From Diphasiastrum complanatum (taxonomy: Eukaryota; Streptophyta; Lycopodiopsida; Lycopodiales; Lycopodiaceae): a stretch of 40,500 bases of DNA. Positions 1-7,540 of this stretch are shown here, piece by piece. The stretch lies in assembly GCA_029204225.1 (NCBI GenBank), contig CM055105.1, positions 14,599,221 to 14,639,720 on the forward strand, written 5' to 3'. The position numbers and the translations under genes are program-made. Every line of letters begins with the position of its first letter. Within the stretch, counting starts at the first letter, position 1. Below the pieces are notes generated by a model. It saw nothing but the letters and a program-made list of their open reading frames with translations, had not been told where the DNA came from and searched no databases.

Positions 1-235
1 TGGAATATAATCTGCCAAAGAATTAAAAAAAATTAAGTTAGTCTTATAAGATTGATGCATAAATAATTGGATTGCGAATATTAATGACATTGAAATTTTA
101 GAGTGCCACTTGTTCGCAATGTCATGGCAATACTAAAGTGTCATGAGAGCCCATTGATATACATTTTGTTGAGTCGATTTGAAAAAACTTTGAGTTATCA
201 TTTCTAATCGTGGCATTGATGCTCAAGGTCTCGGT
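1..235 (-). pseudogene. CACTA transposon remnant: end of DUF4216 exon plus intron
   Basis: Read on the minus strand, 235 to about 155 matches the end of the DUF4216 exon at 39560-39608 (shared core CAACAAAATGTATATC). About 154 to 14 then matches the following intron, ending at an acceptor-like TTCTTTGGCAG, with a few bases of the next exon at the window edge. The same intron at 39609-40133 is about 390 bp longer because it carries a MITE-like insertion (39615-39990) that is absent here. The fragment is inverted relative to the right-hand copy and has no open reading frame of its own. That it is CACTA-derived is secure by comparison within the window; whether the element continues leftwards cannot be seen. 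Confidence 0.75.
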
Positions 236-590
236 GAGGGTACGGCAGGGGACAATCCATCTTTAATACCTTGGAGACAATGATCATGCTTTTATTCATT
301 CCAATTGCTCGGGAAAAACATTTTTAGCACGATTATTTGCAATAATAATATATTCATAATATCAACCAATGTATTACAAAATTGGTGCTTTAATTTTGCA
401 TGAGTATTTCTAGATCTAACATCAACTAAAACTTATAAACCTAATCTACTCGTCGTTGTCGTGACATCCAGTCTACATGAACACAAGCAAACAAACTACA
501 TTAATATTTAATGCTCGATCGTATTAAATTAAATAAAATTGATGTCGGAATACAAACCACATTAGTATGAATACAAAAACTAGTACTTAC
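236..590. other. AT-rich sequence without recognisable gene
   Basis: This stretch lies between two minus-strand CACTA-like pieces (1-235 and 591-705) and is AT-rich with stops in all frames. It could be intron or intergenic sequence of the same element. I see no tRNA, promoter or repeat structure in it. Confidence 0.4.
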
Positions 591-705
591 ATTTAGAGGA
601 TGACCCTTGCTCTTTAGTTTGTTGACTAATGCCTCGTATGATTCCCTAAAGGCAAATTTATACTCCTGCTTAGCTGGCAGACGTCCATAGTCCGCCAACT
701 ATCCA
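591..705 (-). pseudogene. Exon remnant of CACTA-associated accessory protein
   Basis: The minus strand is open here and ends at a good splice donor, AAT|GTAAGT, at 591/590. The peptide carries the pattern D-Y-G-R-x5-Q-E-Y-K-x-A-F-R-E-S-Y-E-A-L. This resembles exon 2 of the minus-strand gene at 4551-4649 (D-F-G-R-x4-A-A-E-Y-K-x-G-Y-x-x-G-Y-x-x-L). Upstream it stops abruptly at the LTR fragment beginning near 709, so the rest of the gene was removed or displaced. The protein family is not one I recognise by name. The link to CACTA elements is inferred from its position beside transposase remnants in two places. Confidence 0.45.
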
Positions 706-708
706 TCC

Positions 709-884
709 TGACTAGGCCATGACTCAAGCTCCAGAGCTAGCTCATGACTTGTGACTACTTGACTGGCTCACCACAGGTCGGAGGCTCAGTCCTTGACGTT
801 CTAACTTGCTCTGGGACCTCAGGGAGCGTCACCCCTTAGAGTCTTACAGGGCACACTGGGTGCACCCGAGTTAGCTTTACAACA
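709..884 (-). mobile_element. LTR fragment (diverged relative of the LARD LTR), first ~176 bp
   Basis: It is nearly identical to 31098-31273. On the minus strand it begins at the canonical terminus TGTTGTAAAGCT (884 reading left) and breaks off at 709 next to the accessory-protein exon. The right edge at 884 is a true LTR end; the left edge is a truncation. It shares its first dozen bases with the LARD LTRs at 12962-30804, but the following sequence is different, so it belongs to a related family or subfamily. Confidence 0.75.
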
Positions 885-919
885 GGTGGGGGCGGGAGCC
901 TCAGCTGCTTGTGAGGGAC

Positions 920-1012
920 CACCCTCGTGAAGTTGATTATGAGACTAACGGCAAATACTTTATTTTTGACATAAAATGGTTTAAGGTCATCTATCGTGAT
1001 TTGAGACTATAA
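920..1012 (+). pseudogene. DUF4216 fragment of CACTA transposase
   Basis: The stretch 928-1005 is a close match to 39500-39567, which encodes the DUF4216 core (E-T-N-D-K-Y-F-I-F-D-V-K-W-F-K-V-I-Y-R). It is on the plus strand, opposite to the fragment at 1-235, so the two come from different copies or an inversion. The flanks at 885-920 are GC-rich (GGTGGGGGCGGGAG) and unlike the element. There is no start or stop context, so it is a dead fragment. Confidence 0.7.
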
Positions 1013-1158
1013 AAAGTCATGTAATTGTAAATTAATAATATTTAATAAGTAATAAAAAAAATTAATTCAAAAACTCATAGAATAAAAAATTTGTAGACTC
1101 ATAGAATAGAGAACTTGTATATACTAGCCAATATATAGTCCTATTGTACTGTTTTAGA

Positions 1159-1160
<2 letters not shown>

Positions 1161-1205
<45 letters not shown>
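1161..1205. repeat. (TC)n microsatellite
   Basis: A perfect dinucleotide run of about 22 units, TCTCTC..., lies about 300 bp upstream of the TATA box at 1501. It is simple sequence. CT-rich runs upstream of plant promoters are common, but no specific role can be claimed. Confidence 0.97.
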
Positions 1206-1207
<2 letters not shown>

Positions 1208-1500
1208 CGTGTGCGCTCTTTTGAAAAATATATTATTGTAGTTAGTTTATTTTATCATAGAATAAAATTGATGTGGTTCTTTTATATTTTCAAGAAGATC
1301 ATTTTTATGGACAGCGCCTACAAGAACGTGTTCAAGTTGCTCTATTCTTTCATAAAGAGGTTGTTGCATTCGGTCATGTCAGCAAGGCCTTATTGGAATG
1401 GTGATGATTAGGAGGTGCTCACTTTGTTCGAGAAAGCAACAAGGCTTTATTGGAATGGTGAAGACCTGAACGGGTAGTGTAGGACGACTCACGAGTAGCA

Positions 1501-1507
1501 TATAAAG
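1501..1507 (+). promoter_or_regulatory. TATA box of the aerolysin-like gene, copy 1
   Basis: TATAAAG stands in a locally less AT-rich context, with a pyrimidine/purine-mixed leader (CTCTCACTCAAGTCTCAGAC) about 35-60 bp downstream, as expected for a transcription start near 1530-1540. This element is missing from the second gene copy, where an LTR end replaces everything upstream of the position equivalent to 1876. Confidence 0.5.
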
Positions 1508-1923
1508 GCACGCATTGGCGAGTGTAGCAAGCATGCAGCTCTCACTCAAGTCTCAGACACACAGCAAGTTTTGTTGGGCACGTAAATAACTGCTCGATCC
1601 ATTCCATCACGGGTACTTCCCGTGTGTGCGTCAGATTGCAGTTGGTTTCACGAATGCAACCGTGGAGTGTCCGTCGTGGCTTAACCTAACTTGATTAGTG
1701 TCGTTGCTCTATGTTTCATCAACCTTGCTTTTCTCTCTAAGTTTTCATTTGACTGAGCAAGTCCAAGAGGAGCATCGTATGCTTTCAAGTCTGTCAGGTG
1801 CTGTAATTGGATGAAGAGTGGAGGTGATGTGGTGGTACGGAGGAAAGCTTCAATCTTGTACACGAGAACGAGAGCTTTGGTCGCAGAGGAACTCTTGTGC
1901 AAGGTTTAGAGTAGTGATTGTTC

Positions 1924-2187
1924 GTAAGTGGAGGTGCTTTGAAATTACTACTTTTCATGAGTGCGAGGTTCAAGCCTCAACCTCTTCGGGTGACGTGTTT
2001 GAATGTTATTTTCTAGACATCGTGAACTTGCGGGGTTATTCTTCATCATTCCAGAGGGAGTCTAGTTTAGTCGCACTTGTGTTATTTCACGTAATTGATT
2101 TTATAGGAGCAAAGCTTGCGTGCCTGAAAGCTCCTTCTGAACCATCTGAAGGTGAAGTATATAAACCCGTTTTCTTGTTCATTACAG
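1924..2187 (+). other. Probable 5' UTR intron of the aerolysin-like gene
   Basis: A consensus donor (TTC|GTAAGT at 1924) and acceptor (TTCATTACAG ending 2187) bound a T-rich segment of 264 bp. The second copy keeps both sites (about 31322 and 31585). Splicing would join an untranslated first exon (about 1535-1923) to the exon carrying the start region at 2339-2411. The segment happens to be open in one frame in both copies, but it looks like intron rather than protein. Confidence 0.5.
2158..2165 (+). promoter_or_regulatory. Second TATA-like box, shared by both gene copies
   Basis: The sequence reads GTATATAAACCC, a strong TATA match about 180 bp before the first ATG of the gene. The identical sequence occurs in copy 2 near 31556. 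As copy 2 has lost the distal TATA box, this is the only promoter-like element left there. In copy 1 it lies inside the proposed 5' UTR intron, so it would be an alternative promoter, or simply T/A-rich intron sequence. Confidence 0.35.
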
Positions 2188-2338
2188 GTTTCAGTGTCCA
2201 GTGCTGCAGTGACGGGTCACGACTCAGTGAAGCATGCGCTTTTATCAAACTGTGTAAGTAGAACAGAGTTTGAGTGCCTCTGTTTCTTTCTTGGGACGGG
2301 CTCTGATCACTTGCTCAAGATAAGAAACCACCACTCTC

Positions 2339-2443
2339 ATGGCTATTTCAATCGACATCAAGGATGGCAACGTGACTGCCTTCGGAAGTCTTCGGCATCT
2401 GATTACCGATGCCGAAGTTCATGAAATCTTTCGGCATCGGTGA
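2339..2443 (+). CDS. Short upstream reading frame overlapping the aerolysin-like ORF
   Basis: The first ATG after the 5' UTR intron opens a 34-codon frame ending at TGA 2441-2443. It overlaps the main ORF (start 2409) in a different frame. Its peptide looks coding-like: it begins M-A-I-S-I-D-I-K-D-G-N and is rich in helix formers. It may be the former N-terminus of the downstream protein now out of frame, or a regulatory upstream ORF. The same arrangement, with the same stop, is present in copy 2, so it predates the duplication. I leave it as an observed break or uORF and do not attempt a corrected protein. Confidence 0.4.
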   Translation: MAISIDIKDGNVTAFGSLRHLITDAEVHEIFRHR

Positions 2444-3176
2444 CTACGCTCTCAAGAATGCCGTCCAGGCTTACTTCGGCAGATGGCCCAATGATGCCTA
2501 CCTCAAAAGCCCCACGCCTTGGAATGATCTCTACAAGAGGTTCGGTTGGTCGCAGGTCCAGACCGTGCTTGTGGTCCAGAGCTCTACAATCACTGAGGAG
2601 GGTTCCCAACCGGTGATGCTTAGTTACCAGAATTTTGTTAACAATGACAGCCAAGAAGCTACTTTTACAGCTAGCATGTCCGCTCAGCGCAGCAATTCGG
2701 TTTCTACAGGCTGGTCCAATTCGCACACCATAAAGTTTGATCAGAAGATCAACTACTCGATCGCGTTTGGGGCTAAAGTTGGCGGAGAAAGTAGCTTGTC
2801 CTATCAGTATGCATTTGGAGAGAGCGGGTCAGAATCCGTGACCACCACTCTAAGTTCAGGGTCAGGAGTGACTGTGAAGGTACCCCCGCATCAAACCAAG
2901 CACGCAATCCTTACCGCCTCCAATGGCTATATGAAAGTCCGGATCGTTTATGAAGCCCATCTAACCGGAGTTACCGCAATCAATTACAATCCCACGTACC
3001 AGGGACATCACTTCTGGGCTTTGGATATCGGTGGCGTCATGACGAGCGGCTCCATTACCAACAAATTTACTATCACTGAGGACATTGTGTTGGACTACTA
3101 CTCCAACTCCACGCTCGAGGTTGGGGATGGACCAGCGCCGCAGCACCTGGTGAAGTCGATCGATCATGGATCTTAG
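2409..3176 (+). CDS. Aerolysin-like (ETX/MTX2-type) beta-pore-forming protein, copy 1
   Basis: This frame has 255 codons. Residues 1-60 are aromatic-rich (G-I-G-D-Y-A, Y-F-G-R-W, W-N-D-L-Y). From about residue 70 the protein shows the alternating Ser/Thr-rich beta pattern of the ETX/MTX2 pore-forming module: a conserved-type N-F-V-N-N-D start, a S-x-S-x-S-T-G-W-S stretch, an amphipathic hairpin-like stretch near 110-140 (I-A-F-G-A-K-V-G-G-E-S), then the V-P-P-H-Q motif near 160 that typically closes this region. Family members oligomerise and insert a beta-barrel into membranes; plant relatives are thought to act in defence. There is no signal peptide or transmembrane helix, consistent with a soluble pore-former. 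The ATG at 2409 is the first in frame, but see the overlapping frame at 2339-2443: the true N-terminus is uncertain. The GC-richer coding sequence stands out from its AT-rich flanks. A near-identical but disabled copy lies at 31738-32573. Confidence 0.7.
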   Translation: MPKFMKSFGIGDYALKNAVQAYFGRWPNDAYLKSPTPWNDLYKRFGWSQVQTVLVVQSSTITEEGSQPVMLSYQNFVNNDSQEATFTASMSAQRSNSVSTGWSNSHTIKFDQKINYSIAFGAKVGGESSLSYQYAFGESGSESVTTTLSSGSGVTVKVPPHQTKHAILTASNGYMKVRIVYEAHLTGVTAINYNPTYQGHHFWALDIGGVMTSGSITNKFTITEDIVLDYYSNSTLEVGDGPAPQHLVKSIDHGS

Positions 3177-3522
3177 TATTCTCGGATGATGGGGGGCATC
3201 TTGTAGTAAGCAAAATAATGTCACGCATTGTAGCTATTATTGTTGCATGTGTGGGGTCATCATGTCAAAGATTGAGAATCTACATACTACACTACGTAAT
3301 ATGGGAAATGTTGATTGCATATATTATACATATCTTTTGAAAAATAAAGCTACCTGTGCGGGGCACATCATGTCAAAGCTCGAGAAGCTACATAGTACAC
3401 TCCATAGTATAGGAAATATTGAAGTGGAGACTATTGCAATATATATTATACATATCTTTTGAAGAATAAAACCACATGTTTGGAGAGAAAAAAAGAATAA
3501 AATTACAAGTTTAAAAGTGGTT
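3177..3522 (+). other. 3' UTR with tandem duplication and two poly(A) signals
   Basis: Two imperfect tandem units, about 3255-3357 and 3358-3475, share CATCATGTCAAAG, the TACACT...AATAT block and TATACATATCTTTTGAA. Each ends in AATAAA (3343-3348 and 3465-3470). The 29-kb-distant copy 2 has the same two units, so the duplication is older. It would give two alternative 3' ends. Homology between the gene copies stops at 3522, equivalent to 32918. Confidence 0.65.
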
Positions 3523-4282
3523 CCCTCCTAAATTAGAGGTCGACTTCCTTTTTTCTTTTGTGTGAGAGAGAGAAAAAGAGAGTATACATGGGAGTGAGGA
3601 TGAGATGGGGATGAATGTGAGTGAGAATATTGATAGTGTTTAGGGTTTTTAGTTCATTGATGGATGTTAATAGTATGTGTTTTGTGATCATAAGTTTTAA
3701 GATTTTTTTTTGTTTGTGATGTAGGCTTGGATATGAAAAATGAAAAAAGAGCTTTCATTGCAAAGGATTGAAAGATCAAGTGCATGCAAAAGGAAAAGCA
3801 AAGATTGCAAAACAATGGAGATACAATAGTAAAGGTAAATTCACATTTATTTTGATTCATTTGATATTTAGTTGATAACTTAATGTGTTATCTATTGATG
3901 CATTATATTGTGGTTTTCATTACTTTCCATTGTGCTTTCCATTACTTTCTATTGTGCATTATAGCATGCAAATCATGTGCTAAAATAGATACATTGCATT
4001 GAATTCATCAATAGATACATTTACATTTCATAGATGTGCATTAAATAGACTATACATTGCATTGAAAACATCAATAGATACATTTGCATTCAATAGATGT
4101 GCAATCAATAGACTATACATTTGCATTCATGAATTAAAAATATATGCATTCAAAATTTTTGCAAGAATGATATAGTGCCAAGACATTATATTGATTGATT
4201 TAAAAAAAAGTATATTGATGAGAGAATAAATTCCTTCTTCATACATTGCCTTGTACAAGGCCTTACATTCAATTTAAGAACT
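3523..4282. repeat. AT-rich intergenic stretch with a ~63-bp tandem repeat
   Basis: There is no gene. Two adjacent copies of a unit beginning CATCAATAGATACATTT and containing AATAGACTATACATT lie at about 4006-4068 and 4069-4133, with looser echoes back to about 3895 (GCATTATA, CATTACTTTC). The left part (3550-3600) is GA-rich. This is probably the 3' flank of the CACTA-derived gene that ends at 4283. Confidence 0.5.
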
Positions 4283-4835
4283 CTACTCATCACCACTTCC
4301 TCCCTCCTCGCTTCCTTCGTCTTGTGGGTGTACGTTGGTGTCCACATCTTCAAACTCCCCTTCGCTCTCATTCACGTTTTCTTCCACATTTTGCTCCTCA
4401 ATATTTTCCACATTTTCTTTCACATCACGAACTCTTGAAGTTGTAGAGCCTCTCTACAAAATAGAATCAAAGATTCAATTGAATTGAGATTAAACTTACT
4501 TGTAAACCACAAAGTAAACAATCACAAAACAATAAAGGTTAAGAGTTTACGATTGGAAACAATCCATGAGATTTCTTAAGGCCAGCATATCCATGATCGT
4601 AACCTTGTTTGTACTCCGCGGCGGTGATGTGTCTTCCAAAATCATTAAGCTACATTCAACAAAAAAACATAGTTTTGCAATAAAAAACATTAACAATCTC
4701 ACTACAAAAATAGAATCATAGTAAAAAATATTGAGCTTACAAATTGGGCCTCTAGATTGCCCTTCCTCCCGATCCCAAATGACTTTGGCCATATTTTAAG
4801 CTTTGCATTTACATGATATACTACAACGGCTAGAA
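4283..4835 (-). CDS. Spliced CACTA-associated accessory gene, 3' three exons
   Basis: Minus-strand exons join in a consistent phase (0/0). Exon 1 is about 4835-4741 (after TTCTAG, donor TTT|GTAAGC), exon 2 is 4649-4551 (acceptor GAATGTAG, donor ATC|GTAAAC), and exon 3 is 4453-4283 (acceptor TTTTGTAG, stop TAG). Exon 1 encodes a basic segment (K-I-W-P-K-S-F-G-I-G-R-K-G-N). Exon 2 has D-F-G-R-x4-A-A-E-Y-K-x-G-Y-x-x-G-Y. Exon 3 is a strongly acidic tail rich in Glu/Asp. The upstream end runs into the TNP2 fragment on the opposite strand at about 4880, so the 5' exons are missing. In CACTA elements a second gene (TNPA-like, end-binding) accompanies TNPD; that role is only inferred from position. 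A related exon fragment sits at 591-705. I do not recognise the protein family. Confidence 0.5.
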
Positions 4836-4882
4836 TTATTCTTTGACATATACGTTTTTTAATAATGCTTGTTTTTTTTGCA

Positions 4883-5620
4883 GGCCAAATCTTGTGGGAA
4901 GATACTCTTATAGTCTCAAAAAAGTCGTTTATGAAAATCACCGTAAATACTTGCATGAAGGCCATCTATTCAGAGACACTCATAGAAGAGGTTTTGGAGG
5001 AAGAGTTGAGAGAGAGATGCCTCCAAAGAGGATGTCTGTGGAAGGTTGGCGCAAAATATGGGAGGAATCTCAAGCAAAGCCAATCGATGGTATGAAAATA
5101 TTATCTATATCTCATTATTTGGAATATTGGAATAACCTTTTGATTAATCACCTACTTGATCCCTTGCACATATTTAAAAATGTGGGTAAATTTATTTGGA
5201 AACACTTGATGAGTGAAAAAGATACCACTGCTGCAAGGCACGATCTAAAAGAATCAAACATCAAAAAAGAATATTGGATAAAGGATGGTGAAGACATGTT
5301 CCAAAAGTACCTTGGACATTCACTAAGGAGGAGCTTAACTACGTGCGCTCCATTATTCATCACATTAGAACAACAATTGGTTTTGCCCATTCTCTACGGT
5401 CATTATGCATAGTGGATGGAAAGTTGCAAGGTCTCAAATCTCATGATTGGCTAAAGATGATTCAATTCATCTATCCATTGTCAATTCACGAGTGCTTGTC
5501 AAAAGATATTTGTGAGACCTTATACAAACTATCAATCATTGTCAAGTATTTACATGTATTTGGTGCATTATTTTATTTAGTATTTATTGACTAGAAATTC
5601 AAATAGACATAAAATGGATT
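4883..5620 (+). pseudogene. CACTA transposase TNP2, C-terminal part, broken
   Basis: It begins after a splice acceptor (TTTTTTTTGCAG, 4882). The product is typical of late Transposase_21/TNP2 sequence: Y-E-N-H-R-K-Y-L...H-L-F-R, then a line of the type L-L-x-P-L-H-I-F-K-N-V-G (equivalent to the D-V-M-H-I-E-K-N-V block), then L-K-S-H-D-W and P-L-S-I-H-E. The reading frame changes near 5303-5330: the part from P-W-T-F-T-K-E-E onward is in another frame than the upstream part. The N-terminal half and the metal-binding catalytic core of TNP2 are absent. Compared with the second copy at 37960-38403, it keeps more of the middle of the protein. It encoded the DNA-cutting transposase of an En/Spm-type element; this copy cannot make it. 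Confidence 0.85.
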
Positions 5621-5633
5621 GAATATGTTGCAG

Positions 5634-6334
5634 ATGGATGTGTTCAAAACAAATCCGTGAGCTAGATCGTCGCAAGAGACATGAGGATATGGTGGAGATT
5701 GTGTGCATGTTTGAGAGATATTTTTCGACTTCCATCATAGACTCGCAAGTGCATTTATTGGTGCACTTGGTTGAAGAAGTTTCTATTGCTGGTCCAGTGC
5801 ACACTAGGTATAAGTGTAGAAATTTTCATTTTCATGTGTATTTAAACTAAATCAATTGATACATGAACTCATTAAATAAAACACTTATTTTTAACTATTT
5901 GTGACTTTTTAGGTGGATGTTATTTATGGAAAGATACATGAAAGTCTTAAAAGATTTTGTGCATCAAAAGACAAAGCCTGAAGGTAGCATGTCAGGGGGA
6001 TGGTTAGTACATGAATCTCTCTTTTATTGAAATTTTGCACCAACTACATCCATCTGCTCCACTATTGTGGCGTGATGAGAAAGCTGAAGAGGTAACCAGT
6101 CAAAAACCTCAAGAGATGGGAAAGGTCCATAGGTTGACACCCTTCCAACGAGAAAAAAATTTTACATTCATGCTTAATAATTGTGGAGTTACGGATAAAT
6201 GGTTAGACCTATATGAAGAAGAGAAAAAAGAGAGGGCCTTGTCTAGAAAGCGCCAACGACAGAATAGAGGTAGACACATGACCACAAGTTCACATGATGT
6301 TGAGCCATTGCCCAAGCAACGCACTATAGAGTAG
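5634..6334 (+). pseudogene. CACTA transposase DUF4218 region with one intron, broken
   Basis: The exon from 5634 (acceptor GTTGCAG) encodes the DUF4218 signature: F-E-R-Y-F-S-T-S-I-I-D-S-Q-V-H-L-L-V-H-L and G-P-V-H-T. Intron 5808-5912 (GTATAA...TTTTTAG) splits the codon before W-M-L-F-M-E-R-Y-M-K-V-L-K. The intron is absent from the paralogous copy at 38690. After V-H-E-S-L-F-Y (about 6027) a stop and a frame change follow; the frame 6011-6334 then continues with a basic tail (K-K-E-R-A-L-S-R-K-R-Q-R-Q). This is the C-terminal half of the TNPD-type transposase gene and is not translatable as one protein. Confidence 0.85.
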
Positions 6335-6443
6335 ATGCATGACACACCACAAAAAGCAACAAAAGAGAGACAAAAAATATCAAATGCAAAATGGAACTAT
6401 TTGTTTGATCATTTTGAAACACCATGTTCATTCACAGTGATTA

Positions 6444-6647
6444 TTTATGAGATTCATGTTTGTCATGTGGCAATGCAAAATGTATAATGCTATATGGGCT
6501 TTTGATTTCCACTTTTGTGTTGAAAGGATTGATAACAAGAGACACACACACGATTGTGATGTAATAGCATCTTTCCAACAAGAAAGTCAAAGTAGTGCAC
6601 GAGATCAGAATCCCATCTCAGGAGACATAGATCTAGAATACTAATGT
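6444..6647 (+). pseudogene. CACTA transposase DUF4216 N-terminal piece, truncated
   Basis: It encodes the start of DUF4216 (A-F-D-F-H-F-C-V-E-R-I-D-N-K-R then D-C-D-V-I-A-S-F-Q-Q-E-S), matching 39340-39480. It ends in a stop (6642-6644) at G-D-I-D-L-E-Y, where the homologous copy continues into the domain core. The element is cut off here, and the sequence from about 6650 on is unrelated. Confidence 0.75.
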
Positions 6648-6649
6648 GC

Positions 6650-7540
6650 ATAACAGCTACAAAATTATCTATTGATCTTCTTGATTCTTTGAGCACTGCA
6701 TGACAGATCCACGCAGTGCGTTGGCGTGAGAGAAATATAGTTCTCTCACGAATTCGTGTCTCGCTTACTAGCGGACTTGTGGATCTACAGATCCTATGCA
6801 GAATTGTCTCACACGCAGGGGAATTTGTATTATCTATTTTTTGTCTTCTTATTGTCTTACTTACTAGCATTAGACTTACTGTATTATGCATCAAACAGAA
6901 GGTATATAGTTCACGAACAATTTCGTGTCACGTTCTTGTAACTTACAGATTAGAAAGATTAAACATCTACAATTGATTTGCGAATTACAAGAGTGGCAGA
7001 TTAGCCATGATCTAGAACACTTCTGATGATGTCATGACATCAGATCAAATATTTGTACCCCTTGGTACTTGGCTGATTTTCTTGGCTGTTCGTGGAGCAC
7101 GACTGATTTTGTGTCATGTCTTGTCATGTCGCCTTTTGTCAAAGGTTCAAAATTGAAAGCTAGAAAAGCTTTGGCATTAGAAACAAAATGTTTCTTCATG
7201 GATTATCCACGCGAAACCTACTTTCCGACGCCGCCAAGCTTCCCTCTCAAACAGTTGCAGAAACTTTCAAAATTCAATTTCGCGTGGATAATCCACGTGC
7301 ATAAATATTTGGACGTCGTGTCAGAAAACACGGATGGACTGGTGGGAGGCGTGTTCAAAAACTTTCTGGCATGGATAATCCACGCGTAGATGTTCCACGT
7401 GAACAAAATTTCAAAAATCGACTAAGTGTCGGGTGTCGCGTGGATACTCTACGTGGATAAACACAGAGTTTTCTAGTTGTGTCGAATAGAATTCGATTCT
7501 GACTGGCAGCTATTGCTACTATATTAGCTACACTCTTCCA
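6650..7540. repeat. Non-coding repeat DNA with four palindromic GTGGATAATCCAC boxes
   Basis: There is no convincing gene. The sequence is richer in CG-containing motifs than its right-hand neighbour. Four boxes of the inverted-repeat motif CGTGGATAATCCACG or close variants occur at about 7197-7213, 7281-7299, 7371-7386 and 7436-7460. An exact 16-bp palindrome, TGATGTCATGACATCA, lies at about 7026-7041. Two related blocks (ATATAGTTC...ACGAA...TTCGTGTC) occur at about 6735-6766 and 6903-6936. It may be a regulatory LTR region of an old element, but no LTR ends were identified. Confidence 0.45.

Noticed and set aside
1818-2261. A 147-codon open frame, also open in the second gene copy
   Set aside because: It runs through a segment with consensus intron ends (1924 and 2187) in the 5' UTR of the pore-forming gene. 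Conservation is explained by recent duplication, and no motif is visible.
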